The translations under genes and the position numbers were made by a program. Positions 54,201 to 62,007 of a stretch of DNA of 64,000 nt are shown in pieces (the stretch's first letter is position 1; every line of letters starts with the position of its first letter). Source of the stretch: Sediminitomix flava (GTDB lineage: Bacteria; Bacteroidota; Bacteroidia; Cytophagales; Flammeovirgaceae); the NCBI RefSeq assembly GCF_003149185.1, contig NZ_QGDO01000001.1, positions 1,736,001 to 1,800,000 on the forward strand, read 5' to 3'. The notes below the pieces were generated by a model. The model saw nothing but the letters and a program-made list of their open reading frames with translations. It searched no databases and was not told the origin of the DNA.

Positions 54201-55269
54201 GTCAATTGCAGATGGACCTTTAGGAAGTGGCGCTACTGCTTACATCAATGATGAATATAAAATTATCTATAAACCCGATTCAACTTTCACAGGGCAAGAC
54301 ATCATCATTTATAGTATTTGCGATAGTGGTGACCCTAAACTTTGTGACAGTGGAATCCTTACCATTCAAGTTCTTCCTGACACGACTACACAAGTTATAG
54401 ACAACATACTCCCTGTAGTACAAAATGACACTGTTTACACCACTGTCAACTCTAGCATATTCGCCAATGTGCTAAATAATGATTATGATGACGATGATGG
54501 GATTAATAAGAATAGTATCACAATCATCGAATCAACTACACTGACGGGCGCATCAGCTATAGTTGCAGGTTTCGCAATTCAATACAACCCTTCTCCAGAT
54601 TATATTGGAACGGATCAAATCGTTTACAGAGTATGTGATAAAGCTGAACTAGCCAACTGTGGAACAGCTATCTTAACCATCATCATTGAAGATGAAAACC
54701 AACCTCCTGTAGCTGAAGTTGATCAAGCATCCACAAAACAAAATGTAGCAATTACTATAAATCTTACTGAAAATGACGTAGACCCCGATGGAGAAATTGA
54801 CAATACAAGTCTAAGAATCATAGAGGGACCATTGGTTGGAGGTGCATTTGCTAGAATTTTGGAAAATGGAGAAATAGAGTACACCCCAGAAGCGGACTAC
54901 TATGGCTATGACACACTGACTTATAGGGTATGTGACAATCACAGAACCAAAGCCTGTACCACAAGTCAAGTGATCATTGAGATTCTTGACCCTAAAAGTT
55001 TACCACCAGACATTCCAAATGTCTTCACTCCAAATCAAGACGGCTACAACGATACCTTCTCTATTGACAATCTTGAAGGGCATTACCTCAATGAAATGGT
55101 CATTTTCAACCGTTGGGGACAGGAAATATATCGAAAAGGAAACTATAACAATGACTGGGATGGCTACAATCAATTAGGTAACCCATTACCGGGCGGTACC
55201 TACTATTACATTTTCAAATCATTTACTACTGGCACCCAATACTCTGGCTATGTTGTTATCAAAAGATAA
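51208..55269 (+). CDS. Giant surface protein: DUF4114, ten Ig/cadherin-like repeats, CHU_C T9SS signal
   Basis: 1353 residues. N-terminal export segment (10-30). DUF4114-type domain at about 100-250 (VGFFLIANGW, DQDFNDCIFYV). Then ten tandem repeats of about 100 residues (255-1262) of the Big_9/cadherin-like kind. Each has a (N)xPP start, an Asp-rich NDxDPDG turn (likely Ca2+ binding), YxxP..(F/Y)xGxD and a Y.(I/V)CD...C pair. The last 90 residues are a CHU_C domain (IPNVFTPNQDGYNDTF, FNRWGQEIY, LPGGTYYYI), a type B T9SS sorting signal. It is an adhesin-like surface protein, followed by a PorP/SprF gene overlapping its end by 20 bases. Confidence 0.93.
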   Translation: MKPKDIIPRKRLLLALLLLLGSFFMSFQINQITSILDKIYTMGGWNSIGRPDYLLERNFIEEEIREQVVELIGDSIANGGNDFLARHRSNILISEDDCELICTFVTTDAGWANVLGYYTYHKDSVPETPEDIDSLHIIYPHIQRPHSLDAGDRVSLGTFPKDIVVGFFLIANGWDSGNITEGYHTVYSNHLLNTVASEENMQHMLMFWNQLENENNMILCIEDNNGIRPGGDQDFNDCIFYVTPSPKSNAVITPAFDNDPPVALDDNATTNYDFPVTIDVMANDSDPNGDALLPSSVYIINPPNVGGALAIVDDNGNITYNPVEGYVGPDSFTYAICDNTSQPKCDTATVFITIEEGNIAPSAQDDYYTIEIGQSLTQNVLENDSDEDNSFDFNSLQIINPPSVEGAITVVSDSGIISYIPPSDFIGLDTLSYEICDTGNPTKCTEATVYIDVIPTNEPPVSEPDSAETTNELVVSKNVLENDSDPDGQLHLPSFEIITHPSIAGAFVFITDSTITYTPQSTFVGRDSVQYQICDNAQNELCTTNWLYIDILEGNQPPIANNDTTEVIAGNSVSIPILTNDIDTDGEFALNSLQIISGPVIGGAEVSISDDGTLVYTSPANYTGPDVLLYEVCDNGLPQKCDIATVIINIIEPNQAPIATLDTVSIVENTEARIPVAANDLDPNDDLDEENVDIIVPPTSGGNAEIDSSGVLVYTPPTDFVGTDTIVYQICDLGVPPLCDTDSVFISVLPTPSPPNEPPVAIRDDVETDANTPINIKVIKNDVDPDNNIDSTSIEIITPSPISGTVVVINDDGSIDYTPAPNFVGIDVLIYQVCDEEGLCDTGIVYVSIGGDQDNEPPLALRDDVMGKVDSTLIIPVYKNDIDPEGELDTISVEIVSTSNLEGAIVELDSTGNIIYTPPTGYVGNDVVIYKICDKAIPRLCDSGVLYITIEEEDEVIPVNNPPITTNDNISIYQGDTICVDVLVNDIDIDLNLDSTSLSIADGPLGSGATAYINDEYKIIYKPDSTFTGQDIIIYSICDSGDPKLCDSGILTIQVLPDTTTQVIDNILPVVQNDTVYTTVNSSIFANVLNNDYDDDDGINKNSITIIESTTLTGASAIVAGFAIQYNPSPDYIGTDQIVYRVCDKAELANCGTAILTIIIEDENQPPVAEVDQASTKQNVAITINLTENDVDPDGEIDNTSLRIIEGPLVGGAFARILENGEIEYTPEADYYGYDTLTYRVCDNHRTKACTTSQVIIEILDPKSLPPDIPNVFTPNQDGYNDTFSIDNLEGHYLNEMVIFNRWGQEIYRKGNYNNDWDGYNQLGNPLPGGTYYYIFKSFTTGTQYSGYVVIKR

Positions 55270-56179
55270 ATCACTTTTACTCTTATTTCTACTACTTCCT
55301 ATTTTAGGTTTTGCTCAGCAAGACCCTATGTACACGCAGTACATTTACAATAGGATGTCTATAAACCCTGCCTATGTAGGAAGTAAAGGGGGACTCAGTG
55401 CTATGGCTTTGCACAGAAGTCAATGGCAAGGTGTGGAAGGTGCTCCTTCTACTCAAAACATTTCACTTCACTCCCCCATCCTAGACAATGAAATAGGTTT
55501 AGGACTGAGTGCGGTTAGAGATCAGATAGGAATAAGTAGCCAAACACAATTAGCTTTTATGGCATGTTACCGAATCATCGGACATAACAAAGCACTTAGT
55601 TTTGGACTTTCGGGAATAGCCAGCAACTATCAGCATGACCTTTCCCAGCTGAATCCTCAAAATCCGCAAGACCCATTATTGCAAGGAACCGCTACCGAAT
55701 CATATTGGCAGCCCAATGTAGGTATCGGGATTTACTATTACACGCATAATTATTTTGCAGGATTCTCGATTCCTAAACTTCTTCAACACAAATCTACAAG
55801 TACAGACACAGAACTAGGCTCTGAAACGGTCAGACATTACTTCTTAAATGGTGGAGTAAAATTCAACCTCTCAGATCAAGTCAAAATAGTACCATCTATA
55901 CTATTCAAATTTGTAGAATCTGCACCACTACAAGCTGACATTAGTTCATTAGTTGTTTTGCAAGATCTTATTTGGCTAGGAGGAACATTCAGAACGCAAG
56001 ATGGCTTGGCTTTGATGGCTCAAATTCATTTACCGCAAGGTTTTTACTTCGGCTATGGCTATGACTTCCCCCTTACAGAGCTAAACACTGTCACTACAGG
56101 TTCACATGAGATTGTCATTGGTATTGACATCAATGACAACAACAAAACAAAAAGAATTCTTAGTCCTAGATATTTCTAG
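55250..56179 (+). CDS. PorP/SprF-family T9SS outer-membrane protein
   Basis: 309 residues. Signal peptide to about residue 22 (LGFAQQDP), then the family hallmark QQDPMYTQYIYNRMSINPAYVGS and a predicted 14-strand barrel. SprF proteins are needed for secretion or surface attachment of CHU_C (type B) cargo encoded next to them. The gene overlaps the giant cargo gene by 20 bases, a strong sign that they work as a pair. The ATG at 55250 is preferred because a signal peptide follows at once. Confidence 0.95.
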   Translation: MLLSKDKSLLLLFLLLPILGFAQQDPMYTQYIYNRMSINPAYVGSKGGLSAMALHRSQWQGVEGAPSTQNISLHSPILDNEIGLGLSAVRDQIGISSQTQLAFMACYRIIGHNKALSFGLSGIASNYQHDLSQLNPQNPQDPLLQGTATESYWQPNVGIGIYYYTHNYFAGFSIPKLLQHKSTSTDTELGSETVRHYFLNGGVKFNLSDQVKIVPSILFKFVESAPLQADISSLVVLQDLIWLGGTFRTQDGLALMAQIHLPQGFYFGYGYDFPLTELNTVTTGSHEIVIGIDINDNNKTKRILSPRYF

Positions 56180-56199
56180 GCTACCTAATTGACTTTCTT

Positions 56200-58452
56200 A
56201 TGGTAAAATATATCTCATTTTTCCTTTCTCTTTTATTTTTCTGCTTTGCATCATTTTCTATAGATGCTCAGAGTCACAAGAAAAAGAAGAAGAAAAAACA
56301 GCATACGCACAAAAAAATAAAACACCACAAACATCTCATTGAAAGGGCTGATCACCATTACGAAATACACGAATACACAGTGGCAGCAAGATTATATGAA
56401 AAACTTCCCAAAAATGAAAAAGATGTTGCCATCCTGTATAAGTTGGCAGAATCGTATCGCTTTAGCCATAATCTCAAAAAGGCTTTCAAGTATTATGATA
56501 TCATCGTAAAGAAATTCAATACAGATCATCCTGATGTTTATTTCAAACATGGTTTATTGCTAAAGTCTCAGGGGAGATACAAAGAGGCCTACGCTTCATT
56601 CAGACAATACCTTTCTTATAAGCCTTTAGATGACGACGCTAGAGATATGCTCAGATCATGTAGGGATGAAACATTAACTGAGCTTCAGAAAAACAAATAC
56701 AATGTTGAAGTAAACAACATCAATATCAATTCTTCAGAGAATGACTTTAGCCCATTACCGTTCAAAGATGGTATTATCTTTTGTTCATCTAGGTTAACGA
56801 GAAAAGGCGAAGGAAAATACCTTTGGGACGGACATGCTTTTATTGATCTGTATTACGCAAAAAATGGCATTCTAAATACTTTTAAATATCCAGACAGATT
56901 AAGTGATAATGTAAATAGCAATCTTCATGAAGGTCCCGCTACTTACAATGACGATTACAATATCCTCTACTACACAGAGAACGTACCTAAACCTAGAAAA
57001 CCTAATAAAGAAGCCGATGATGATCATCACACTTTCCACCTACAAATTTATACAAGCCACTACAAAGGTAAAGGCAAATGGACCGAACACGAAGCCTTTG
57101 TCCACAACTCGATAGATTATTCAACGGGGCACCCAAGCCTTAGCCCTGACGGCAAAACACTTTACTTTGTTTCTGACATTCCAGGAGGATTTGGTGAAGC
57201 CGATATCTACAAATGTGTTTGGGATGATACTGATGGTTGGTCAGCGCCAATTAATATGGGTGAAAAAATCAATACTACAGGAAAAGAGAAATTCCCCTTT
57301 ATTGCCGATGAGAATACTTTATACTTTGCCTCAAACCGTCATGTAGGATTAGGCGGATTAGACATCTACAAAGCCGATCTTCTAAACGGTGAAGTCATTC
57401 GTGTAAGCAATATGGGCTACCCATTTAACTCTTCTCGAGATGATTTTGGAATATGCTTCCTTCCTTCGGAAAACGGTGAATTTTCAGGCTACTTCTCATC
57501 AAATAGAAAAGGTGGAAAAGGCGGGGATGATATTTATTCATTCCGAAAAGTAAATCGGACAGTAACAGTAGCGGTAATGGACTCTATCACCCTAGAACCG
57601 ATTGAAGGGGCTAGTGTATGGATGACTCGTATGGGAGATTTCAAAGAACACTTCCCGACAGGTGTAAAAGGTGTAGCACAAATCAATGCAAGCCCTTCTG
57701 ATGTAAAAGATTTCTTAGTGGAAAAAGAAGGATATAAAACCAAAAGATTCACTCCACCACCTCCTCAAAAAGATGATAGAAATATCTTATACATCATTGA
57801 AATGGCAAAAGGAAAAACCTATAAACTTGAAGGACTTGTTTATGATGCACAAACAAAAGAACCTATAGCCGTTTCTCATGTCACTCTTAGTCGTCCTAAG
57901 GTAGAAACTCCCGAAAGCACTAATACAGATGATTATGGTAAATTCAATTTTCCACTAGTAGAAGATCCTAATCTTCAAAAATTGAAGGTTACTAAAGATG
58001 GATACTTTGCAAAAGAAATGGATTTAGCTTCTTTCAAGCCAAATGCACAAGGAGTCATTCATGTAAAAATCCCATTGGAAAAACTGGAAATCAATAAGAA
58101 AATTGAGATTGAAAATATCTACTACGACTTTGACAAACATCAGATCACTAAAAAAGCGAGTAGTATTCTCGATGAACTGACCTCTATTTTAGTTGAAAAC
58201 CCAAGTATAAATCTAGAATTGGGCTCTCATACAGATATCCGTGGTTCTGATGAATACAATCAGAATTTATCTCACGAAAGAGCTCAATCTGCAATTAACT
58301 ACCTTACTGAAAAAGGTATTGCCAAATATAGAATCACTTACAAATATTATGGCGAGAGTCAGAATATTGTTCCTTGTCCAAAACAAGAAGATTGTACAGA
58401 AGAACAGCATCAGCTCAATAGAAGGACAGAATTCCGTATCACAAGCTTTTAA
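56200..58452 (+). CDS. PorE-like OmpA-family protein (TPR, WD40-like, CRD, OmpA)
   Basis: 750 residues. Signal peptide (1-24, ending IDAQ), then an unusual Lys/His-rich stretch (25-46). TPR-like helices span 47-165, and a PD40/WD40-like propeller (about 185-440) shows repeats of the SPDGKTLYFVSD and FASNRHVGLGGLDIY kind. Two carboxypeptidase-regulatory-like domains follow (about 450-520 and 540-620), then an OmpA C-terminal domain (640-750; LGSHTDIRGSDEYNQNLSHERA) that binds peptidoglycan. This is the domain order of T9SS PorE. It lies 20 bases after PorP/SprF, in the same operon, and probably anchors the T9SS attachment complex. Confidence 0.93.
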   Translation: MVKYISFFLSLLFFCFASFSIDAQSHKKKKKKKQHTHKKIKHHKHLIERADHHYEIHEYTVAARLYEKLPKNEKDVAILYKLAESYRFSHNLKKAFKYYDIIVKKFNTDHPDVYFKHGLLLKSQGRYKEAYASFRQYLSYKPLDDDARDMLRSCRDETLTELQKNKYNVEVNNININSSENDFSPLPFKDGIIFCSSRLTRKGEGKYLWDGHAFIDLYYAKNGILNTFKYPDRLSDNVNSNLHEGPATYNDDYNILYYTENVPKPRKPNKEADDDHHTFHLQIYTSHYKGKGKWTEHEAFVHNSIDYSTGHPSLSPDGKTLYFVSDIPGGFGEADIYKCVWDDTDGWSAPINMGEKINTTGKEKFPFIADENTLYFASNRHVGLGGLDIYKADLLNGEVIRVSNMGYPFNSSRDDFGICFLPSENGEFSGYFSSNRKGGKGGDDIYSFRKVNRTVTVAVMDSITLEPIEGASVWMTRMGDFKEHFPTGVKGVAQINASPSDVKDFLVEKEGYKTKRFTPPPPQKDDRNILYIIEMAKGKTYKLEGLVYDAQTKEPIAVSHVTLSRPKVETPESTNTDDYGKFNFPLVEDPNLQKLKVTKDGYFAKEMDLASFKPNAQGVIHVKIPLEKLEINKKIEIENIYYDFDKHQITKKASSILDELTSILVENPSINLELGSHTDIRGSDEYNQNLSHERAQSAINYLTEKGIAKYRITYKYYGESQNIVPCPKQEDCTEEQHQLNRRTEFRITSF

Positions 58453-58528
58453 TACAAGAATGGACATTGTAGCTTTGGTTCTTGAAAGACTAATTTAGAT
58501 GTAAAGAAAAAGATCTTAACCTGTTGCA

Positions 58529-59164
58529 ATGAAAGAAATAGATAATATCATTTTTGACCTTGGAGGTGTCATCCTTAATATCAATTATGAATTGACACTA
58601 GAAGCATTTGGTAAACTATCGGGAAAAGAAGTAAGCCAAATTTATACACAGCATCAGCAAACTTCTGTTTTCGATGACTATGAAACAGGAAAAACAAGTG
58701 CTGAAGAATTTAGAACTGGAGTATCTGAAGTATTGGGTTTAAATATTTCAGATCAAGAATTCGACAAAGCTTGGAATGCAATGCTTTTAGACCTCCCAAC
58801 AGAAAGGTTAAGCTTAATCCAGAACCTAGCCAAAGACAAAAGAGTCTTTTTGCTTAGCAATACAAATGATATTCACATCGAAGAATTTCTTAAGATTTAC
58901 GACAGAGCTACCAATGGCACATTTGGTACTTGGGAATCTCTTTTTGAAAAAGCGCACTATTCGCATATTCTGAAAGACAGAAAACCACATCCAAGTATTT
59001 TCCAAACCCTCATCGATTTGCATAATCTTGAGCCTGAAAAAACTTTATTTATCGATGATACACTCCAACACATAGAAGGAGCAAAAAAGACGGGACTCCA
59101 AACCCATCATTTAAAGAATGGAGATACGATCCTTGATCTTTTCCCTAGCTACATTGTTGACTAA
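58529..59164 (+). CDS. HAD-superfamily hydrolase (YihX-like)
   Basis: 211 residues. Nucleophile Asp10 is in FDLGGVILNI; DLGGV in place of DxDGT is typical of the YihX/epoxide-hydrolase-like subgroup. Ser is in LLSNTN (motif II), Lys in KDRKPHPSIF (motif III), and the acidic pair is in FIDDT (motif IV). A helical cap lies at about 20-85. It is probably a sugar-phosphate phosphatase such as alpha-glucose-1-phosphatase, though specificity is not readable. It lies 76 bases after the PorE-like gene and may read through from it. Confidence 0.9.
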   Translation: MKEIDNIIFDLGGVILNINYELTLEAFGKLSGKEVSQIYTQHQQTSVFDDYETGKTSAEEFRTGVSEVLGLNISDQEFDKAWNAMLLDLPTERLSLIQNLAKDKRVFLLSNTNDIHIEEFLKIYDRATNGTFGTWESLFEKAHYSHILKDRKPHPSIFQTLIDLHNLEPEKTLFIDDTLQHIEGAKKTGLQTHHLKNGDTILDLFPSYIVD

Positions 59165-59350
59165 AAACATTTGATTTAGCGAATTTCATGTAAAAATGGA
59201 ATTCGCTTTTTTCTTCTCTTTTCATACAATTTTAATATTTCTAAAGTACTAGAAAAGTCATTGTCCCCAATTCTTAAAAGCACTCTTTTTGAAGAATACT
59301 GTTCCATAAAAAAGGAACTCTAATTCAATTATAATTCTCAATAAGAGCAT

Positions 59351-60103
59351 ATGAAAAGAATACTAATTACTGGTGCTACTTCAGGCATGGGATTGAGTGC
59401 AACAGAATTATTTTTAGAAAAGGGATGGAAAGTACTCATGACAGCTCGTAACCACCAAACAGGAGTAGGTATACTCCAAGACCTCAAAGAAAAAGGCTTT
59501 GAACATGTTTTTTTCTTTGCATCTGATGTTTCTAAACAACAAGATGTAAAAGCACTCCACGATTACGCCATGAAAGTTATGAATGGCGTAGATAGTATTA
59601 TTAATAATGCAGGAGTTTGGACTGGCGGTATGCTTCACGAAACAGATGAAGATGACTGGGATCGCCTGTTCTCAGTAGATGTCAAATCGATATTTCTAAC
59701 AAGTAAGTATTTTGTATCATATATGATTGAAAATGGTGGCGGAACGATTGTAAATACAGCCTCCGTATCTGGTTTGCATGGAGATTACAATATGGCTGCT
59801 TATAATGCTGCTAAAGGGGCTGTAGTAAACCTAGTGAAGGCAATGGCTCTAGATTACGGGAAATACAATATCAGAGTAAATAATGTTTGTCCTTCAGCCT
59901 GTGCTACACCTATGTTTTTAGCCAATCCAAAAGAGGTCATTGAAATGTTCAATCAAGCAAATCCACTCAAACGTATTTGCACCCCTGAAGAAGTTGCTAA
60001 AGCAATGTACTTTTTAGCAAGTGATGAATCAGGATCGTGTAATGGAATTAATCTGGAAATTTCGGGAGGGCTAAATGTTCATACAGGACAACCCGTACAA
60101 TAG
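59351..60103 (+). CDS. Short-chain dehydrogenase/reductase (SDR)
   Basis: 250 residues, classical SDR. The cofactor motif TGATSGMG is at 7-14, with Arg33 favouring NADP(H), NNAG at 85-88, and catalytic Ser138, Tyr151 and Lys155 (YNAAK). The FabG/glucose-dehydrogenase-like C-terminus SGSCNGINLEISGG is present. Substrate unknown. Single gene ended by the terminator it shares with the tRNA-Gln cluster. Confidence 0.92.
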   Translation: MKRILITGATSGMGLSATELFLEKGWKVLMTARNHQTGVGILQDLKEKGFEHVFFFASDVSKQQDVKALHDYAMKVMNGVDSIINNAGVWTGGMLHETDEDDWDRLFSVDVKSIFLTSKYFVSYMIENGGGTIVNTASVSGLHGDYNMAAYNAAKGAVVNLVKAMALDYGKYNIRVNNVCPSACATPMFLANPKEVIEMFNQANPLKRICTPEEVAKAMYFLASDESGSCNGINLEISGGLNVHTGQPVQ

Positions 60104-60125
60104 CGAAACTAAGATTTGATCAAAT

Positions 60126-60156
60126 AAAAAAAGGAAGCCGATAAGCTTCCTTTTTT
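60126..60156. terminator. Bidirectional terminator of the SDR gene and the tRNA-Gln cluster
   Basis: AAAAAAGGAAGC pairs with GCTTCCTTTTTT around a CGATAA loop (60127-60156). T tracts exist on both strands. It lies two bases from the 3' end of the last tRNA-Gln. Confidence 0.9.
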
Positions 60157-60157
60157 G

Positions 60158-60230
60158 TTGTCCCACTAGGGCTCGAACCTAGACTCTTCTGAACCAAAAT
60201 CAGACGTGTTGCCAGTTACACCATGGGACA
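60158..60230 (-). tRNA. tRNA-Gln (TTG), copy 1
   Basis: 73 nt. Acceptor TGTCCCA/TGGGACA with the U1-A72 pair typical of tRNA-Gln, anticodon loop TTTTGGT (TTG) and T-loop TTCGAGC. CCA is not encoded. Identical to the two neighbouring copies. Confidence 0.95.
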
Positions 60231-60291
60231 AATTCTCATGTATTAATTGGGAGAGGCTATTAAATCCTCTCAGCTAGTTGTATTAAAGTAG

Positions 60292-60364
60292 TTGTCCCAC
60301 TAGGGCTCGAACCTAGACTCTTCTGAACCAAAATCAGACGTGTTGCCAGTTACACCATGGGACA
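60292..60364 (-). tRNA. tRNA-Gln (TTG), copy 2
   Basis: Identical in sequence to copy 1, 61 bases away. The spacers differ, so only the tRNA unit is duplicated. Confidence 0.95.
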
Positions 60365-60408
60365 GTGCATTTGAAACTTAGCTTTTCGACAACTCAAACG
60401 TTGTTGAG

Positions 60409-60481
60409 TTGTCCCACTAGGGCTCGAACCTAGACTCTTCTGAACCAAAATCAGACGTGTTGCCAGTTACACCATGGGACA
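60409..60481 (-). tRNA. tRNA-Gln (TTG), copy 3
   Basis: Identical to copies 1 and 2, 44 bases from copy 2. First tRNA of the minus-strand transcript. Confidence 0.95.
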
Positions 60482-60728
60482 ATTTTTCGCTGTTTTTGTC
60501 TCAAATGCGGTGCAAATGTAAGGAGGATATTCTAATCTGCAAAACATACTTCAAAAAAATAACTTCAATAAAAGTTAACCCGCTGATGTTCAAGAATAAA
60601 ATTTTCTCTAAAAATAATCCTACTACAAGGACTTCTTAGAATTGTCTTATCAACCTTTTACTTACTCGAGAAAACTAATTGGATGATTTATGAAACAAAA
60701 TTGAAAAGTTTTATGTTCTTGACCACAG

Positions 60729-60736
60729 TATATTTG
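60729..60736 (+). promoter_or_regulatory. -7 promoter element of the 63-aa gene
   Basis: TATATTTG matches TAnnTTTG exactly. The ATG follows 14 bases later, implying a very short leader. No -33 TTTG at the expected spacing. Confidence 0.4.
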
Positions 60737-60750
60737 ATTGGTGATAAAAA

Positions 60751-60942
60751 ATGAAAAAATCTGTATTTAGCATTAAAATAGGAAAGCAAAAGAAATTCTT
60801 CGATAACACAAATAAATCGGAGTTGGCACTTTATCGTAGTCAATTTGAAAGAGCGGCACGAATAAGTGAATATTTAGAACAACGTACAGACAAAGCGCTT
60901 GTAGAAGCTCTTCGCGATAAATATTTCACTGAGCTTTCTTAA
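60751..60942 (+). CDS. Small basic protein of unknown function
   Basis: 63 residues, Lys-rich N-terminus, then a helical segment (SELALYRSQFERAARISEYLEQ). No signal peptide or membrane helix, no recognised family. Support for a real gene: an exact -7 box, ATG start, and neat abutment with the convergent neighbour, whose stop codon shares the same TTAA. It could bind nucleic acid, but nothing in the sequence proves it. Confidence 0.5.
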   Translation: MKKSVFSIKIGKQKKFFDNTNKSELALYRSQFERAARISEYLEQRTDKALVEALRDKYFTELS

Positions 60943-61475
60943 AACTTTCGGTGCAAGTAGTAATTTGTTCTTGCTATGAACTTCTTGAGTTCTGGTGTTT
61001 TTTCATCAATAAATAATGCTACTTGTCCACCTTGTAATTCTATCATGAGCTGATAACTTCCTTTATAGCCATAATAGAACAACATAATTCCTCCCAATAC
61101 TAAAGACAAAGCCAAGGCTGACTTCATCACACCTGTTAGTAGTCCGATCAGTGAAAAAGCTGATAACAATCCACCAAAAATCAGTGGAAACATTATCCGT
61201 CTGAATTGTAATGTTACTTGTTTTATGTAATCTAGGTCAATTTCTCTAGAATGATGCTTCTGTTCAATTTGTAAACTCAAGTTTGTCAAACGCATCTCAT
61301 CTCCTTCATTGAATACACAGCGTTCTATCGGGTTGTCAATCATTTTTACCCATTTATACCGATAGCTATAAGAATAAGCCACAAAATCATCTGTCGGATA
61401 ACCCGAAGATATTTCTGAGGTATAAGAACATTTTTGTTCTTCCTTATTCTTAGTATAGTGATATTCGTAATTCAT
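60939..61475 (-). CDS. Unrecognised two-helix membrane protein
   Basis: 178 residues. The polar N-terminal region (1-90) is rich in Tyr/Ser and probably beta-strands. Two membrane helices (about 94-114 and 117-136) and a cytoplasmic tail follow (LQGGQVALFIDEKTPELKKFI). The layout recalls PH-like or YcxB-type membrane proteins, but no motif settles it. It ends in the same TTAA that ends the 63-aa gene and is divergent from the HsdR-N gene. Confidence 0.7.
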   Translation of the reverse strand: MNYEYHYTKNKEEQKCSYTSEISSGYPTDDFVAYSYSYRYKWVKMIDNPIERCVFNEGDEMRLTNLSLQIEQKHHSREIDLDYIKQVTLQFRRIMFPLIFGGLLSAFSLIGLLTGVMKSALALSLVLGGIMLFYYGYKGSYQLMIELQGGQVALFIDEKTPELKKFIARTNYYLHRKF

Positions 61476-61519
61476 AAAATAAATTAAGCCTTCTTACAGT
61501 TTTTACAGTTTGCTGTTTT

Positions 61520-61527
61520 TACTTTTG
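61520..61527 (+). promoter_or_regulatory. -7 promoter element of the HsdR-N domain gene
   Basis: TACTTTTG matches TAnnTTTG exactly, 28 bases before the ATG. Confidence 0.45.
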
Positions 61528-61555
61528 TGACCTTATCAAATATACGAAAAGCAGT

Positions 61556-62002
61556 ATGAAAAGGCTGAATCTTCCACACTATGACTATAAACTTCAAAGG
61601 AAAGATGATAAAGTTTGGATCTTAGATCAAATCAGAAAAAAATATCTAGTACTCACACCTGAAGAATGGGTACGTCAGCATTTTATAAATTTTCTGATCA
61701 CAGAAGGATATCCGAAAAGCTTAATTGGTGTAGAAGGTGGCTTAAAGGTAAATCAGATGCAGAAACGCTCTGATATTTTAGTCTATGATAGAAAAGGAAA
61801 ACCATTTCTACTTGTTGAATGTAAAGCACCTGAAGTAAAGCTTTCTAATAAAACTTTTGAGCAAGCAGCCGCTTACAATAGTGTTTTGAAAGCACCATTT
61901 CTAATTATCACAAACGGACTTCAACACTTTGTGTGCAAAATCAACTTTGAAAATGGTTCTTATGATTTCCTAGATGGCTTGCCTCAATTTCCTCCCAAAT
62001 AA
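61556..62002 (+). CDS. Standalone type I restriction HsdR N-terminal-like (PD-(D/E)XK) protein
   Basis: 148 residues. It matches the HSDR_N_2 domain. The nuclease core is visible as Asp in RSDILVYDRKGKPF and Glu-x-Lys in LLVECKAPEV, followed by the helix with Gln (FEQAAAYNSVL). Helicase and translocase parts of a real HsdR are absent, and no HsdM/HsdS is nearby. Such single-domain proteins are common and conserved in Bacteroidota, where the role is unknown. The catalytic residues are intact, so a nuclease or DNA-end-related activity is possible. Confidence 0.85.
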   Translation: MKRLNLPHYDYKLQRKDDKVWILDQIRKKYLVLTPEEWVRQHFINFLITEGYPKSLIGVEGGLKVNQMQKRSDILVYDRKGKPFLLVECKAPEVKLSNKTFEQAAAYNSVLKAPFLIITNGLQHFVCKINFENGSYDFLDGLPQFPPK

Positions 62003-62007
62003 AAGCC

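Noticed and set aside
60457-60639. 60-codon plus-strand frame overlapping a tRNA-Gln
   Set aside because: It starts inside the tRNA gene on the opposite strand and has no coding character.
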